From: Oncomelania hupensis
Taxonomy: Eukaryota > Mollusca > Gastropoda > Littorinimorpha > Pomatiopsidae
Assembly: GCA_036898135.1 (NCBI GenBank)
Contig: CM072520.1
Coordinates: 1,283,491 to 1,347,490, forward strand
DNA: 64,000 nucleotides
Reading direction: 5' to 3'
Positions 28,183 through 38,434 of this stretch are shown piece by piece. Numbering within the stretch: the stretch's first letter is position 1; every line of letters begins with the position of its first letter. The position numbers were made by a program, and so were the translations under genes. The notes below the pieces were generated by a model. It was not told the origin of the DNA. It ran no database searches and saw nothing but the letters and a program-made list of their open reading frames with translations.

Positions 28183-31100
28183 TTACTGGACGGGGACGAA
28201 TTCTGGTGCTGTGGCCCTTAGTTGTGTTGGGTGGGCGACAGCTGCTGTGTCCTCCACGAGATGGCGACTGAGGTAGTCGGCTCCGTGGTTTTCTTTGCCG
28301 GGGATGTACTCGATTTGGAATGAGTACGCCTGAAGGGTGAGTGCCCATCTCATCAGGCGAGAGTTCCAAGACTGGGAGGCTGCCAGGAACGATAGTGGTT
28401 GGTGGTCCACCTGAACTGTGAAGTGGGTCCCATACAGGTAGAGTTGGAATTTCTGTATGGCCCAGACTAGTCCAAGGCATTCCTTCTCCGACGTGGCGTA
28501 GTGGGTCTCGGCGGGTCTCAATTTTCTGCTGGCGTAGGCGACGGGGAATAGCGTCTCTGCATTCTTGGGGTCGCGCTGTAGCAGTACTGCTCCGAGGCCT
28601 AAGTCGCTTGCGTCGGTGCGAAGAACGAATGGCTGAGTCAAATCGGGTAGGTGGAGTACTGGCGCCGATGTCATTCTGTCCTTGAGTGTTTGGAATGCCG
28701 TCTCACATTCTGCTGTCCATACGACTTTGTCCGGGGCGATTTTCCGGGTTCCATTTGTCAGTGGCACGGCGATGCTGTTGTAGTTGGGGATGAACTTCTG
28801 GTAGAAGCCGCAGAGTCCTAGAAACGACTGCACTTCCTTCTTGGTCTTGGGCCTAGGAGCGTCGAGTAGGCGTTTCACTGTCTTCTCTACCGGTCGCAGG
28901 CTTCCTTGACTGATGGTGTGTCCCAGAAATTCTAGCTCGGTGAATCCAATCTGACATTTGGTGGGTCTTGCCGTCAATCCCGTGTCTCTGAGGCGGGCGA
29001 GTAGTTGCTGTAGGAGCGTGACATGTTCCTCCCACGTAGGTGTAGCGATGAGGATGTCGTCCATAAACGAGTGTAGGTGCTCGCTGCTCAGGGGTGCCAG
29101 GAGTTTTCGCATCATGGCGCTAAAGATGCTGGGTGCGTTGTGGAGTCCGAATGGAAGCACGTTGAACTCGAAGTGTCCTTCCATAGTGCTAAACGCTAGG
29201 TACTTTCGGACTTGCGGTTGCACTGGTATCTGGTAGTATCCTTTGCTGAGGTCGATGCGTGAGAAGTACTTCGCTCGCTGTAGCTTGGCAAATAGGTCGG
29301 TCTGGTCCGGGAGTGGCTCTGGCTGGAACTGCGTTACCGCATTCAGGAGTCTGAAGTCGATGCACAGTCGATGCTCTCCGTTGGGTTTTCGCAACAATAC
29401 CGTGCCTGCGCTGTAGGGTGAAGTAGACTCTGAGATGATTCCGGCTGCCAGTAAGGTGTCTATCTCTTCCTTGATGGCTCGCTGCTGAGACAGGGGCATC
29501 GGGTAGAGCTTCTGGCGGACGGGTGTTGGGTCGGTCACCGTTAAGGTTACTTCGACGAGGTCTGTCCTCCCTGGTCGGTCTGTGAGCACAGTCTGATGTT
29601 GTCGAATGACCGGTCGTACTTGCTGTTGCTGTTTAGCGGCTAGGTCTCCGTTGAGTATCACGTCTTTGTAGGTTTCTTTGGAGTGCAGGGGGTACTCTAC
29701 TGCATTGGTCTCCATGCTTTCTCCTTCTTCCGCGATGGCGATGGCTAACAAGTTGTGAGTGCTGGGGGTCGCTGGTCGGTCCGTATACTTCTTGAGGAGA
29801 TTGATGTGGTGGTATCGGGCTCTCCCGTTCACCTCTACTTGGTAGACTGTCTTGGATTTCTTGGCAGTCACCCGGTACGGTCCTCTCCAAGCGATGTCCA
29901 GCTTGTTGGTTCCACTTGGAAGTAAGAGTAGCACTTGATCGCCGACTTGCAGTTCTCTGTCCTTCGCGTGGCGGTTGTAGTACTTCGCCTGACGGGCTCT
30001 TGCCTTCTTCAGTGCTTCACCAGCTTTCTTCCACGTTGCTTTGAGGGTTTCCTGCAGGTCTGCGACGTACTTGGTGGCACCTCTTGGTGTGTCGTCTATC
30101 TTGGCTTCCGTCCAACTTCTGCGTAGGGCTTCTAGCGGTCCTGCTAGAGGTCTGCCGAATAGCAATGTTGACGGGGTGTAGCCTGTGGCTGCATGGGGCG
30201 TTTCTCTGTATGCGAACAGTGCCGCATTCACGTAGGTGTCCCACGCTTCTGGATTGTCGTCGGCGACTTTCCTGAGGATGGTGAGAAGGGTTCCATTCAG
30301 TCTTTCTACTTGTCCGTTGCTGGCTGGGTGGTATGGTGGTGTGCGAATGTGATGAACTTGTATCAACTCGAACACGTCTTGCATCAGGCGGCCGGTGAAC
30401 TGAGATCCGTTGTCCGTTCTAATGCTGTCCGGGAATCCGACTCTGGTAAAGATGGCGATGAGTGCATCTGCAATCTTCTTGGTGTCGATCGCTGGCAACG
30501 GGACTGCTTCGCACCACATCGTACATGCGTCGACGAGTGTGAGTAGAAATCTGTTCCGCTTCTTGGTCATGGGCAGTGGTCCTACTATGTCTACTGAGAC
30601 TTGCTGGAATGGCACGCCGACTACTACCGATGGTCCTAAGGTAACTGGTACGGTGTGATGTCGCGGGGAATATCGTTGACATTGGTGGCAAGATTTCACG
30701 TAGCGCTTGACATCCTCCGTGATTCCTGGCCAATAGTAGTGTGCGCTGATTCTCTGCACTGTGGCTCCAATTCCCATGTGTCCGCTGAGTGGCATGCTGT
30801 GGCCTAGTTCTAGTACTTGGGCTCGAAGGGTGGCTGGTAGTACTAGTTGGGTGTGATCTCCATCTCCTTGTCGATGTAGAACTCCCTGTTCCATGTAGAA
30901 GTCTCCCTTGTGCGGGGGTGTGTGCGCCTTGGGTAGCTTCTGGAAGCACTTCGCTATCGAGGTGTCTTCTTTCTGTGCTGTTTTGATCTCTTCGAGTCCT
31001 GGATTCGGAGCGAACTCGGGCTGGGGTGGTTGGGTTTTAGCTTGGGCCCTGGTTTGCACTGCAGCTATCTCTACAGTTTTAGGGGGCGTGCCTAAGAACA

Positions 31101-31785
31101 CATACCTACAACCTAGCACTAGATCATACAGGGGTTTCTGTAAAACAGCTGCTTGGATTCGTCCTGTGACGTACCTACTCTCTACTTCTATCCAAGCTAT
31201 TGGGCAAGTAGTCGTCGGTTTTGTCAAGTCTGCTCCTTGTAAGTCGACTGTCTTGTCTGTCAAGTCCGCGCGCGATACAAGAGATTCGCTAACTATCGCG
31301 TCGTATGATAGACCTGTGTCATACAGACAGTTCGCTTCTTTTCCGTTGACCTTGACCGTGTCTGTCACCGATGGGTGACCTCCGATTGTGTGTGGCTTGT
31401 TACCGCTGCTTTGAGTTAGAACTCTGTGCGCTGGCCGGCTTTCGCGCTCTTCCCTACGTTGTGCGGCCAACTTGAAACATTCTGCGGTGGAGTGATTGTT
31501 TCTATTGCAGAACGAACAATACCGTCTCTGTTCTGCGGGACCTCTTTTCCCGAATTCCGTGTTGGGTCCTTTATTTTGCCCAGGTCTGGGGTTATTCGGC
31601 TTATTCGCGGTGCGCTCTTCCCGGTTAGGGCTTCGTTTCTGTGCCTCTTTCCCGTTAGGCTTTAGGTCTCGCCTGAAGCTCTTGGCTTCTCCGTGTGCGG
31701 CCACGTACCTATCTGCGACCTTGACCAGATCTTCCAGTCTTTCCGCGCCCTGCTCTACTGAGAATGTTCTCAGCTCGGGGGTCAT
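28183..31785 (-). CDS. pol: E2 Gag C-terminus, protease, integrase, RT and RNase H
   Basis: This open frame of 1200 residues continues the gag frame beyond one stop; its own first ATG is at 31785. The zinc knuckle starts at residue 90. Protease Asp-Thr-Gly is at 156-158. The integrase catalytic triad is Asp399, Asp458 and Glu494, followed by a WRGPY module. RT follows integrase: KPNGEHRLCIDFRLLNAV, FSRIDLSKGYYQIP, LPFGLHNAPSIF and FMDD at 907-910 (29056-29067). RNase H starts near TDASD (Asp1058). The PR-IN-RT-RH order marks the Gmr1-like group; ordinary Ty3/gypsy elements have integrase last. All catalytic residues are present, so this half could be enzymatically competent if expressed. Confidence 0.9.
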   Translation of the reverse strand: MTPELRTFSVEQGAERLEDLVKVADRYVAAHGEAKSFRRDLKPNGKEAQKRSPNREERTANKPNNPRPGQNKGPNTEFGKRGPAEQRRYCSFCNRNNHSTAECFKLAAQRREERESRPAHRVLTQSSGNKPHTIGGHPSVTDTVKVNGKEANCLYDTGLSYDAIVSESLVSRADLTDKTVDLQGADLTKPTTTCPIAWIEVESRYVTGRIQAAVLQKPLYDLVLGCRYVFLGTPPKTVEIAAVQTRAQAKTQPPQPEFAPNPGLEEIKTAQKEDTSIAKCFQKLPKAHTPPHKGDFYMEQGVLHRQGDGDHTQLVLPATLRAQVLELGHSMPLSGHMGIGATVQRISAHYYWPGITEDVKRYVKSCHQCQRYSPRHHTVPVTLGPSVVVGVPFQQVSVDIVGPLPMTKKRNRFLLTLVDACTMWCEAVPLPAIDTKKIADALIAIFTRVGFPDSIRTDNGSQFTGRLMQDVFELIQVHHIRTPPYHPASNGQVERLNGTLLTILRKVADDNPEAWDTYVNAALFAYRETPHAATGYTPSTLLFGRPLAGPLEALRRSWTEAKIDDTPRGATKYVADLQETLKATWKKAGEALKKARARQAKYYNRHAKDRELQVGDQVLLLLPSGTNKLDIAWRGPYRVTAKKSKTVYQVEVNGRARYHHINLLKKYTDRPATPSTHNLLAIAIAEEGESMETNAVEYPLHSKETYKDVILNGDLAAKQQQQVRPVIRQHQTVLTDRPGRTDLVEVTLTVTDPTPVRQKLYPMPLSQQRAIKEEIDTLLAAGIISESTSPYSAGTVLLRKPNGEHRLCIDFRLLNAVTQFQPEPLPDQTDLFAKLQRAKYFSRIDLSKGYYQIPVQPQVRKYLAFSTMEGHFEFNVLPFGLHNAPSIFSAMMRKLLAPLSSEHLHSFMDDILIATPTWEEHVTLLQQLLARLRDTGLTARPTKCQIGFTELEFLGHTISQGSLRPVEKTVKRLLDAPRPKTKKEVQSFLGLCGFYQKFIPNYNSIAVPLTNGTRKIAPDKVVWTAECETAFQTLKDRMTSAPVLHLPDLTQPFVLRTDASDLGLGAVLLQRDPKNAETLFPVAYASRKLRPAETHYATSEKECLGLVWAIQKFQLYLYGTHFTVQVDHQPLSFLAASQSWNSRLMRWALTLQAYSFQIEYIPGKENHGADYLSRHLVEDTAAVAHPTQLRATAPEFVPVQ

Positions 31786-31800
31786 GGTTTCCCGTAGCTG

Positions 31801-32670
31801 TTACCATACTAACAGTTCTGTCAGTCCATCATACGTCTTTGCCGTGGCTGACTGGCTAATCCACTTATCCAGCATTGTGGACAACCGATCTGCGAACTGC
31901 GCATAGCTCTCTCCTTTCACTCTCCGATTGGTGCGGAACTTTTGCCGGTAGCATTCTCCTGTTAGTTCGAATCCCGTTAGGAGTGCCTCTTTTACTTTGT
32001 GATAGTCAGTCACTCTGTCAGTCGGTAGCTTACTGTAGATGTCATAAGCCTTTCCTCTAAGCCCTTGACTAAGCTTAAAAGACCAATGAGTGGGATCTAG
32101 TTTATACTCAGTTGCTAGACGCTCAAACCTAGTCAGATAGAGATCTAGACCTTCTTCTCTCTCATTGAATGTTCCCAGTGGAAATGACATTCCTTGTACC
32201 GGGTTGGATGCTACTTCTAGCTGATCTGAGTGGGAAGGGGTTGAGGAAGAACTTGAAGCTCCTGATCCCAATCTTCTTAGCTCTAACTCATGCTGTCTTT
32301 CTTTTTCCTTTTCTTCCCTCTCTTTTTCTTTTTCTGCCCGCTCTTTTTCTTTTTCTGCCCTCTCATACTCCCATCTCCTAACTTCTGCTTCTCTCTCTGC
32401 TGCTAATGCTGCCTTCTTTTGTTCTACTTCTAACTCTGCTTTCTTTTGCTCTGCTTCTAATGCTAGCTTCTTCTGTTCTGCTTCTAATTCTAATTTCTTT
32501 TGCTCTGCTTCTAAGGCTAGTTTCTTCGCCTCCCTTTCTGCTGCTCTCTCTGCCTTAGCCTCCTGTTTCTCTACCTCTGCATTGATATACGCAATTAGGT
32601 CTGCCCCTGCTAAGTGTAAAGCTTCTCCTAGTTCCTTGAAACGCAATCTCAAGGCCACTGGGTCCGACAT
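31801..32670 (-). CDS. gag: E2 Gag N-terminal part, ended by nonsense codon
   Basis: The frame starts at the ATG at 32668-32670 and stops at a TAA (31801-31803) where E1 and E3 have a Glu codon, giving 289 residues. It has the coiled coil, with more EQKK-type units than E1 (an extra AELEVEQKKA segment), and the whole capsid-like region, but lacks the zinc knuckle. A one-base change (GAA to TAA) explains the break; downstream the same frame reopens at once. Confidence 0.85.
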   Translation of the reverse strand: MSDPVALRLRFKELGEALHLAGADLIAYINAEVEKQEAKAERAAEREAKKLALEAEQKKLELEAEQKKLALEAEQKKAELEVEQKKAALAAEREAEVRRWEYERAEKEKERAEKEKEREEKEKERQHELELRRLGSGASSSSSTPSHSDQLEVASNPVQGMSFPLGTFNEREEGLDLYLTRFERLATEYKLDPTHWSFKLSQGLRGKAYDIYSKLPTDRVTDYHKVKEALLTGFELTGECYRQKFRTNRRVKGESYAQFADRLSTMLDKWISQSATAKTYDGLTELLVW

Positions 32671-33013
32671 TGCCAAACGTGTCTATGAACACCCTCTAAA
32701 TCAAGTGGAATACCAAAACACTAGCAATATTGCAATTCAATAAAAACAATGCAAAGACCATAAAATTCGTAATCAATAATAGAATAAAACAAGAGTCAAA
32801 TGGCATACAACAGTTATTTAAGCAAAACCTGCAAAAGAACAATGCAACATACAGGCACAAAAATATTTGAAGCAACAAAGTTTTTAACTAAAGAATAGTG
32901 CACCCAACTGATCAGTGTTATACCCTTACACTATTCTAAGTTATTCTACTACTGCTGTTATCTAATTTTATTGTACTTAGGTCCGGTTATACCCAATTCC
33001 TATTGTACACAGA

Positions 33014-33031
33014 TCCTAGCTAGGCTCGCCA
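33014..33031 (-). other. Candidate primer binding site (E2)
   Basis: In minus sense it reads TGGCGAGCCTAGCTAGGA, one base different from E1 and E3, 7 bases inside the 5' LTR. The leader lies between here and 32670. Confidence 0.55.
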
Positions 33032-33038
33032 ATTAAAG

Positions 33039-34616
33039 TATCACGTGGGGTTTATGGGCTCTGCACAATGGAATTATGGACCCTCACGTTTATTCGGTGG
33101 GAACTGCTAGTAAGTCACCCTATGAATTACTTTAATAAATTTATTTGTTTAGCTCGTTCTGTGTTAAGGTTGGGGTACAGAAATAGATAGAAAAATGGTA
33201 AAAGATTACTGTCACACTAGCTTTCACACGGCTATGAATCATATGTAGTCCAGCCACTTGATAACAGTTAAAATCACACATTTATTTCTTCTACTCTATA
33301 CAAGATTCTCTAAGTACTAATCTAACTTAAAAAGTCTCAGTTACTGCTAATAGTTCGATCGCTGATAGTCTAGGCAGCTGTTTTTTCTTCCTCGGGCACT
33401 GGCTATAATATCTCATGTAGATTTGGACTACTGTGGTCCGTTTTACAGTTTCTGAAGAGTTGGACTACTGTGGTCCTGTTATGATCAGTTTAAGTGCACC
33501 TTCGTGTTATGCACTTAACTCATGAGTGGGGGTTCGAAGTCCTTCTGTGAGGTAGCTTCTGGTCCACCTGTGTCGTTGTGTAGTTGGGTTCCCTTGCCAC
33601 GCTGTGGGGTCTGACAGGGAGTTTTCCGGGTTGCTCTTTCCGTCTTGTGCGGTAGAGTCTCCTCAACCAACTGGTCGTTTCTGTGGAGTGGGGATAGCTC
33701 GGGATAGCTCGGGATAGCTCTGGATAGCTCTGGATAGCTCGCCTGCTCGTCTGTAATATAAGAGACGAAAGTCTGCACAACCCTGAATAATCGGTTTGTG
33801 CAGAGCGTCTCACTGAAAGCCAAAGTAGCCCTCAGTGATAGCTCCACATCTCTATACATAAGCGACGAACATTCTGCTACTTCCGGGTTCCACTGGAATC
33901 TCACTCTAAATTCCTATACATTCATAAATATAAATCGTGTCTAACTATACACATACAGAATTAATAATAATATAAACATTCAGTGGTACAGCCACTGGTC
34001 TGCAAACATACATATAAGTTAAACAACAGAGGTTCCGTACGGGATACAACATGGCGGCGCAACCGGTCGTGTTTCGGCTCGTGGTCGGCTCTTCCACGTG
34101 GTACGGCAAATTCGGATTAATAATTCACATTTATGCATAGCAAATTCCACAAACATAATTTCAACAATAATACAAATATATCACGATGAAACAGAAGGGT
34201 GTTCATTTACCTGTTTGACAAGTTCAGGCCCGTGATGACTTGAGAGAATTCTAAGATTTCAAGTCCTGCTTCCTGGTCTATGAGTGAAGAGATTCTCTGC
34301 TAGCTAAGTAGTAGATGTTACTTCTTCCTCGTCCCACACACGACTGACCAAAGCTGTGTTAGGCTCTGACACAGTCAAAACTGCTCTACCCACTTAGCCT
34401 GCTTCTGATTGGTTAAAACGGTCCGATTCAAAGCTCTCATTGGGTAAAATGTTTACGACTCTCGCACACAGTGCTGAGTCACTAAGCTGTGTGGGGGTCT
34501 GGCTCGCTGTGTGTACTTTTATTGCTACTGTGTAATTTACTGACTCTCTACTGTTACAAAGACTACACAAGGCTAAATAGTCAACAAGCAGAGTTAAAAC
34601 TAGTCCTAACGCGACA
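33039..34616 (-). repeat. E2 5' LTR
   Basis: It is 1578 bp, nearly identical to the 3' LTR. Its inner end reads GTGATA instead of GTGACA. Confidence 0.95.
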
Positions 34617-35270
34617 GAGTGGATGAGGAGAAAGTGAGAGTGGATGAGGAGAAAGAGAGAGGATGAGGCCAGGAGAAAGAGAGAGAGGATGAGGCCAGGA
34701 GAAAGAGAGAGAGGATGAGGCCAGGAGAAAGAGAGAGAGGATGAGGAGAGAGAGAGGATGAGGAGAGAGAGAGAGGATGAAGAGAGAGATAGATGATGAG
34801 TAGAGAGAGATATTGGATGAGGAGAGGATGGGGAGAAAAAGAGAGGATGAGTAGAGAGAGGATGAGTAGAGAGAGATATTGGATGAGGAGAGAGATATAT
34901 TGGATGAGGAGAGAGAGGATGAGGAGAGAGAGGATGAGGAGAAAGAGAGAGAGGATGAAGAGAGAGAGGATGAGTAGAGAGAAAGGATGAGTAGAGAGAG
35001 ATAGAGGATGAGGAGAGAGAGGATGAGTAGAGAGAAATAGAGGATGAGGAGAGAGAGGATGAGTAGAGATAGATAGAGGATGAGGAGAGAGAGGATGAGT
35101 AGAGAGAGATAGAGGATGAGGAGAGAGAGGATGAGTAGAGAGAGAGGATGAGAAGAGAAATAGAGGATGAGGAGAGAGAGGATGAGGAGAGAGAGATAGT
35201 GGATGAGGAGAGACAGGATGAGTAGAGAGAGAGGATGAGGAGAAAGAGAAGATGAGGAGAGAGAGAAGAT

Positions 35271-35308
<38 letters not shown>
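34617..35308. repeat. GGATGAGGAGAGAGA minisatellite, right part
   Basis: About 690 bp of imperfect GGATGAGGAGAGAGA/GGATGAGTAGAGAGA units, ending in a pure GA run. It is continuous with 26311-26437 once E2 is discounted. The long Ser/Leu-rich minus-strand frames are artefacts. Confidence 0.95.
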
Positions 35309-35309
<1 letters not shown>

Positions 35310-36200
35310 GGTGTTGGGAGGAAAAACTTGGGGTGGCTTGAAAAGAATATTGCTGTTGCCAAATATGTTAGGAAGTAAGCACACAGCGGAGGCTACAGGC
35401 AGATACGATCTGAAACTCTCATTCATTTATTTCCCAGAGCTATTCCAGAACAAAAAAAACGCCGATGGATCAAAGCCGTGTCTCTCTGCGTCTTTCACGC
35501 GCCGGAGCTTTTATCGTGCAAATGCGGCAACATCTCTCCATTCAGACAAAACCAGCACACCTCCGGCAGGCATAGACCGCGAGATCCAGAGTTTCGGGGA
35601 CTTCAGCGACAGTGAGAATACGCATTGAGCGTAATGCGGACTTTCCTTGATATTCTGTTTGCACGCTCGTAGTCAATACCCACAGACCCAGAGAGGGGGA
35701 ACAGGATTGAGGTAAAAAGACATACATGTGTCGTCACGTCCGACCATTTGCCCAAAACTCGGGGCAGTAATCAGTAACATATCAGTCATGAAGAGCTGTC
35801 GGAGAGAAAAGGGGAAAACACTGCTAAATTATTCACCACCACCCCCTCCCCCCCCCCTTCTTCCATTCATCTCAACATTCTCGCTCTCTCCTTCCCTCTC
35901 TCCACCCCCCATCTCACTCCAACACTCTCCCATCTCGCTCCAACACTCTCCCTTCTTCTCCTTCAAGGTGAATGTTACTCATTCGATAAATTCGATAAAT
36001 TAAAGAGAGGTGATAAATAATATACTATATATAATAAATAATATAATATTAATAATTCGATAAAATTAAATGTAATGAATTTATGGAAGGTGAATGTTAT
36101 AACCTTGAGTTGTATTTAATAGTTATTGTTAAAGCCCCAAGGGCAAGATGTAAAAAAGCGCATCCAGCGCTTACTCTTTTACCCTTGCAAAATAAAATTG
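35309..36200. other. Gene-free spacer
   Basis: No gene is supported. There is a C-rich, CT-rich patch at 35838-35960 and AT-rich sequence after 36000. GCGCATCCAGCGCTTACTC near 36158, followed by an AATAAAA stretch, looks like an SINE-like 3' end leading into the TTATC tract. Confidence 0.5.
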
Positions 36201-36264
36201 TTATCTTATCTTATCTTATCTTATCTTATCTTATCTTATCTTATCTTATCTTATCTTATCTTAT
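36201..36264. repeat. TTATC microsatellite
   Basis: About 13 units of TTATC. It is probably the expanded 3' tail of the short repeat that ends at 36200. Confidence 0.9.
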
Positions 36265-36339
36265 CCTTCTCTTACCCGTCATCTCTGTTCCATTCGACGG
36301 AGTGTAAACCGATCTCTAATTTGTACTCGCTTAAATTCC

Positions 36340-36420
36340 TACGCACGTACCTTAAAGATCCTGACGCTTATGTCTTGGATGAGTGTTTGCCACTTACATA
36401 AATACACCCAGCACTAGGTC
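36340..36420 (+). repeat. SINE-like family S1, 5' fragment
   Basis: CCTTAAAGATCCTGACGCTT, then TGTCTTGGATGAGTG and CACTAGGTCC, match the 5' part of S1 copies at 49995-50225 (reverse) and 59498. The 3' part is absent. Confidence 0.55.
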
Positions 36421-36481
36421 CTACACTCGGATTCAGATTTTTGATGTTAAGTCTTTTCATAGATAAAATCGTATTAAACTT

Positions 36482-36581
36482 GAACGAACATATACATGCA
36501 TAAACATAAACAGATATACATATATGCATAAGCATACACATATATACACATGCATAAGCATACATATATATATACACATGC
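36482..36581. repeat. Catata/catgca-rich simple repeat (E3 target)
   Basis: Degenerate CATATA, CATGCATAAGCATA units. They continue after E3 at 44635-44695, so E3 landed inside this tract. Confidence 0.8.
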
Positions 36582-38136
36582 TGTCACGAACTGGCTAGTA
36601 TTAACTCTGCTTATTTTAATATTTAGCTTGGTTAGTATATATAATATTAGAATTTCAAAGTTAGGAGCAGACGATGAAAGTAATCAAGCGTAGCGGTAGC
36701 ATACTGCCGATCATACACACAGTGATAGTTGACGCTGGCTGAGGCCATGACATCATCGTAATTACGAGAGTCGTAAACATTTTAACCAATGGGAGCTTAC
36801 GCAAAGCGGTTCGAGCCAGTTTGACTGGGTCCAAACCTAGCTTATCTTTGGTCAGTTGGGAGGAATACACCGAAGTGTTAACAGCTAGAAAGCTGACAGA
36901 GAAATCTCTTCACTCATAGACCAGGAAGCAGGACGTTAGAATCTTAGAATTCTATCAAGCCACCACGGGCCTGAACTTGTCAAACAGGTAAATGAACACC
37001 CTTCTGTTTCATCGTGATATATTTATATTATTGTTGAAATTATGTTTGAAGAATTTGCTATGCATAAATGTGAATTGTTAATCCGAATTTGCGTGACCAT
37101 GTGGAAACGCCGAACACGTGGTGAAACACGACCGGTTGCGCCGCCATGTTGTATCCCGTACGGAACCACTGTTGTTTAACTTATATGTATGTTTGCAGAC
37201 CAGTGGCTGTACCCGTGAATGTTTATAATATTATTAATTCTGGATGTGTATAGTTAGCCACGATTTATATTTATGTATGTATAGGAATTTAGAGTGAGAT
37301 TCCAGTGGAACCCGGAAGTAGCAGAATGTTCGTCGCTTATGTATAGAGATGTGGAGCTATCACTGAGGGCTACTTTGGCTTTCAGTGAGACGCTCTGCAC
37401 AAACCGATTATTCAGGGTTGTGCAGAATTTCGTCTCTTATATTACAGACGAGCAGGCGAGCTATCCCGAGCTATCCTGTGCACCCCACTCCACAGAAACG
37501 ACTAGTTGTTTGAGGAGACTCTACCGCACCAGACGGAAAGAGCTGCCTTGGAAAACTCCCTGTCAGACCCCACAGCGTGGCAAGGGAACCCAACTACACA
37601 ACGACACAGGTGGACCAGAAGCTACCTCACAGAAGGACTTCGAACCCCCACTCATGAGTTAAGTGCATAACACGAAGGTGCACTTAAACTGATCATAGCA
37701 GGACCACAGTAGTCCAACTCTTCAGAAACTGTAAAACGGACCACAGTAGTCCAAATCTACATGAAATATTATAGCAAGTGCCCGAGGAAGAAAAACAGCT
37801 GCCTAGACTATCAGCGATCGAACTATTAGCAGTGACTGAGACTTTTTAAGTTAGATTAGTACTTAGAGAATTTTGTATAGAGTAGAAGAAATAAATGTGT
37901 GATTTTAACTGTTATCAAGTGGCTGGACTACATATGATTCATAGCCGTGTGAAAGCTAGTGTGACAGTATCTTTTACCATTTTTCTATCTATTTCTGTAC
38001 CCCAACCTTAACACAGAACGAGCTAAACAAATAAATTTATTAAAGTAATTCATAGGGTGACTTACTAGCAGTTCCCACCGAATAAACGTGAGGGTCCATA
38101 ATTCCATTGTGCAGAGCCCATAAACCCCACGTGACA
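36582..38136 (+). repeat. E3 5' LTR
   Basis: It is close to the E1 LTR, including the TATATATAAT box region, but differs in the middle (for example ggaaacgccgaacacgtgg against ggaagagccgagcacgagg). It has two units of the 10-bp tandem. Confidence 0.95.
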
Positions 38137-38143
38137 CTTTAAT

Positions 38144-38161
38144 TGGCGAGCCTAGCCAGGA
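38144..38161 (+). other. Candidate primer binding site (E3)
   Basis: TGGCGAGCCTAGCCAGGA, identical to E1, 7 bases after the LTR. Confidence 0.6.
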
Positions 38162-38434
38162 TCTGTGTATAATAGGAAGGGTATAACACTGATCAGTTTT
38201 GGTGCACTATTCTTTAGTTAAAAACTTGTTTGCTTCAAATATTTTTGTGTCTGTAGGTTGCATTGTTCTTTTGCAGGTTTTGCTTAAGTAACTGTTGTAT
38301 GCCATTTGACTCTTGTTTTATTCTATTATTGATTACGAATTTGATTGTCTTTTCATTGTTTTTATTGACTTGCAATATTGCTAGTGTTTTGGTATTCCAC
38401 GTGATTCAGAGGTTGTTCATAGACACTTTTGACA

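Larger units (their letters stand above)
26438..34616 (-). mobile_element. Gmr1-like Ty3/gypsy LTR retrotransposon, copy E2 (nearly intact)
   Basis: Two 1578-bp LTRs (33039-34616 is 5', 26438-28015 is 3' on the minus strand) are flanked by a perfect GAGTG duplication (26433-26437 and 34617-34621). The internal region is 5023 bp and holds all domains: Gag, protease, integrase, RT and RNase H. I noticed two LTR differences, one of them the terminal CA changed to TA in the 5' LTR. The only coding lesion I find is a TAA in gag. It is inserted inside a GA-rich minisatellite. Confidence 0.95.

Noticed and set aside
34394..35426. Ser/Leu-rich frames of 281-322 codons on the minus strand
   Set aside because: They span the GA-rich minisatellite and the E2 LTR edge; composition is dictated by the repeat.
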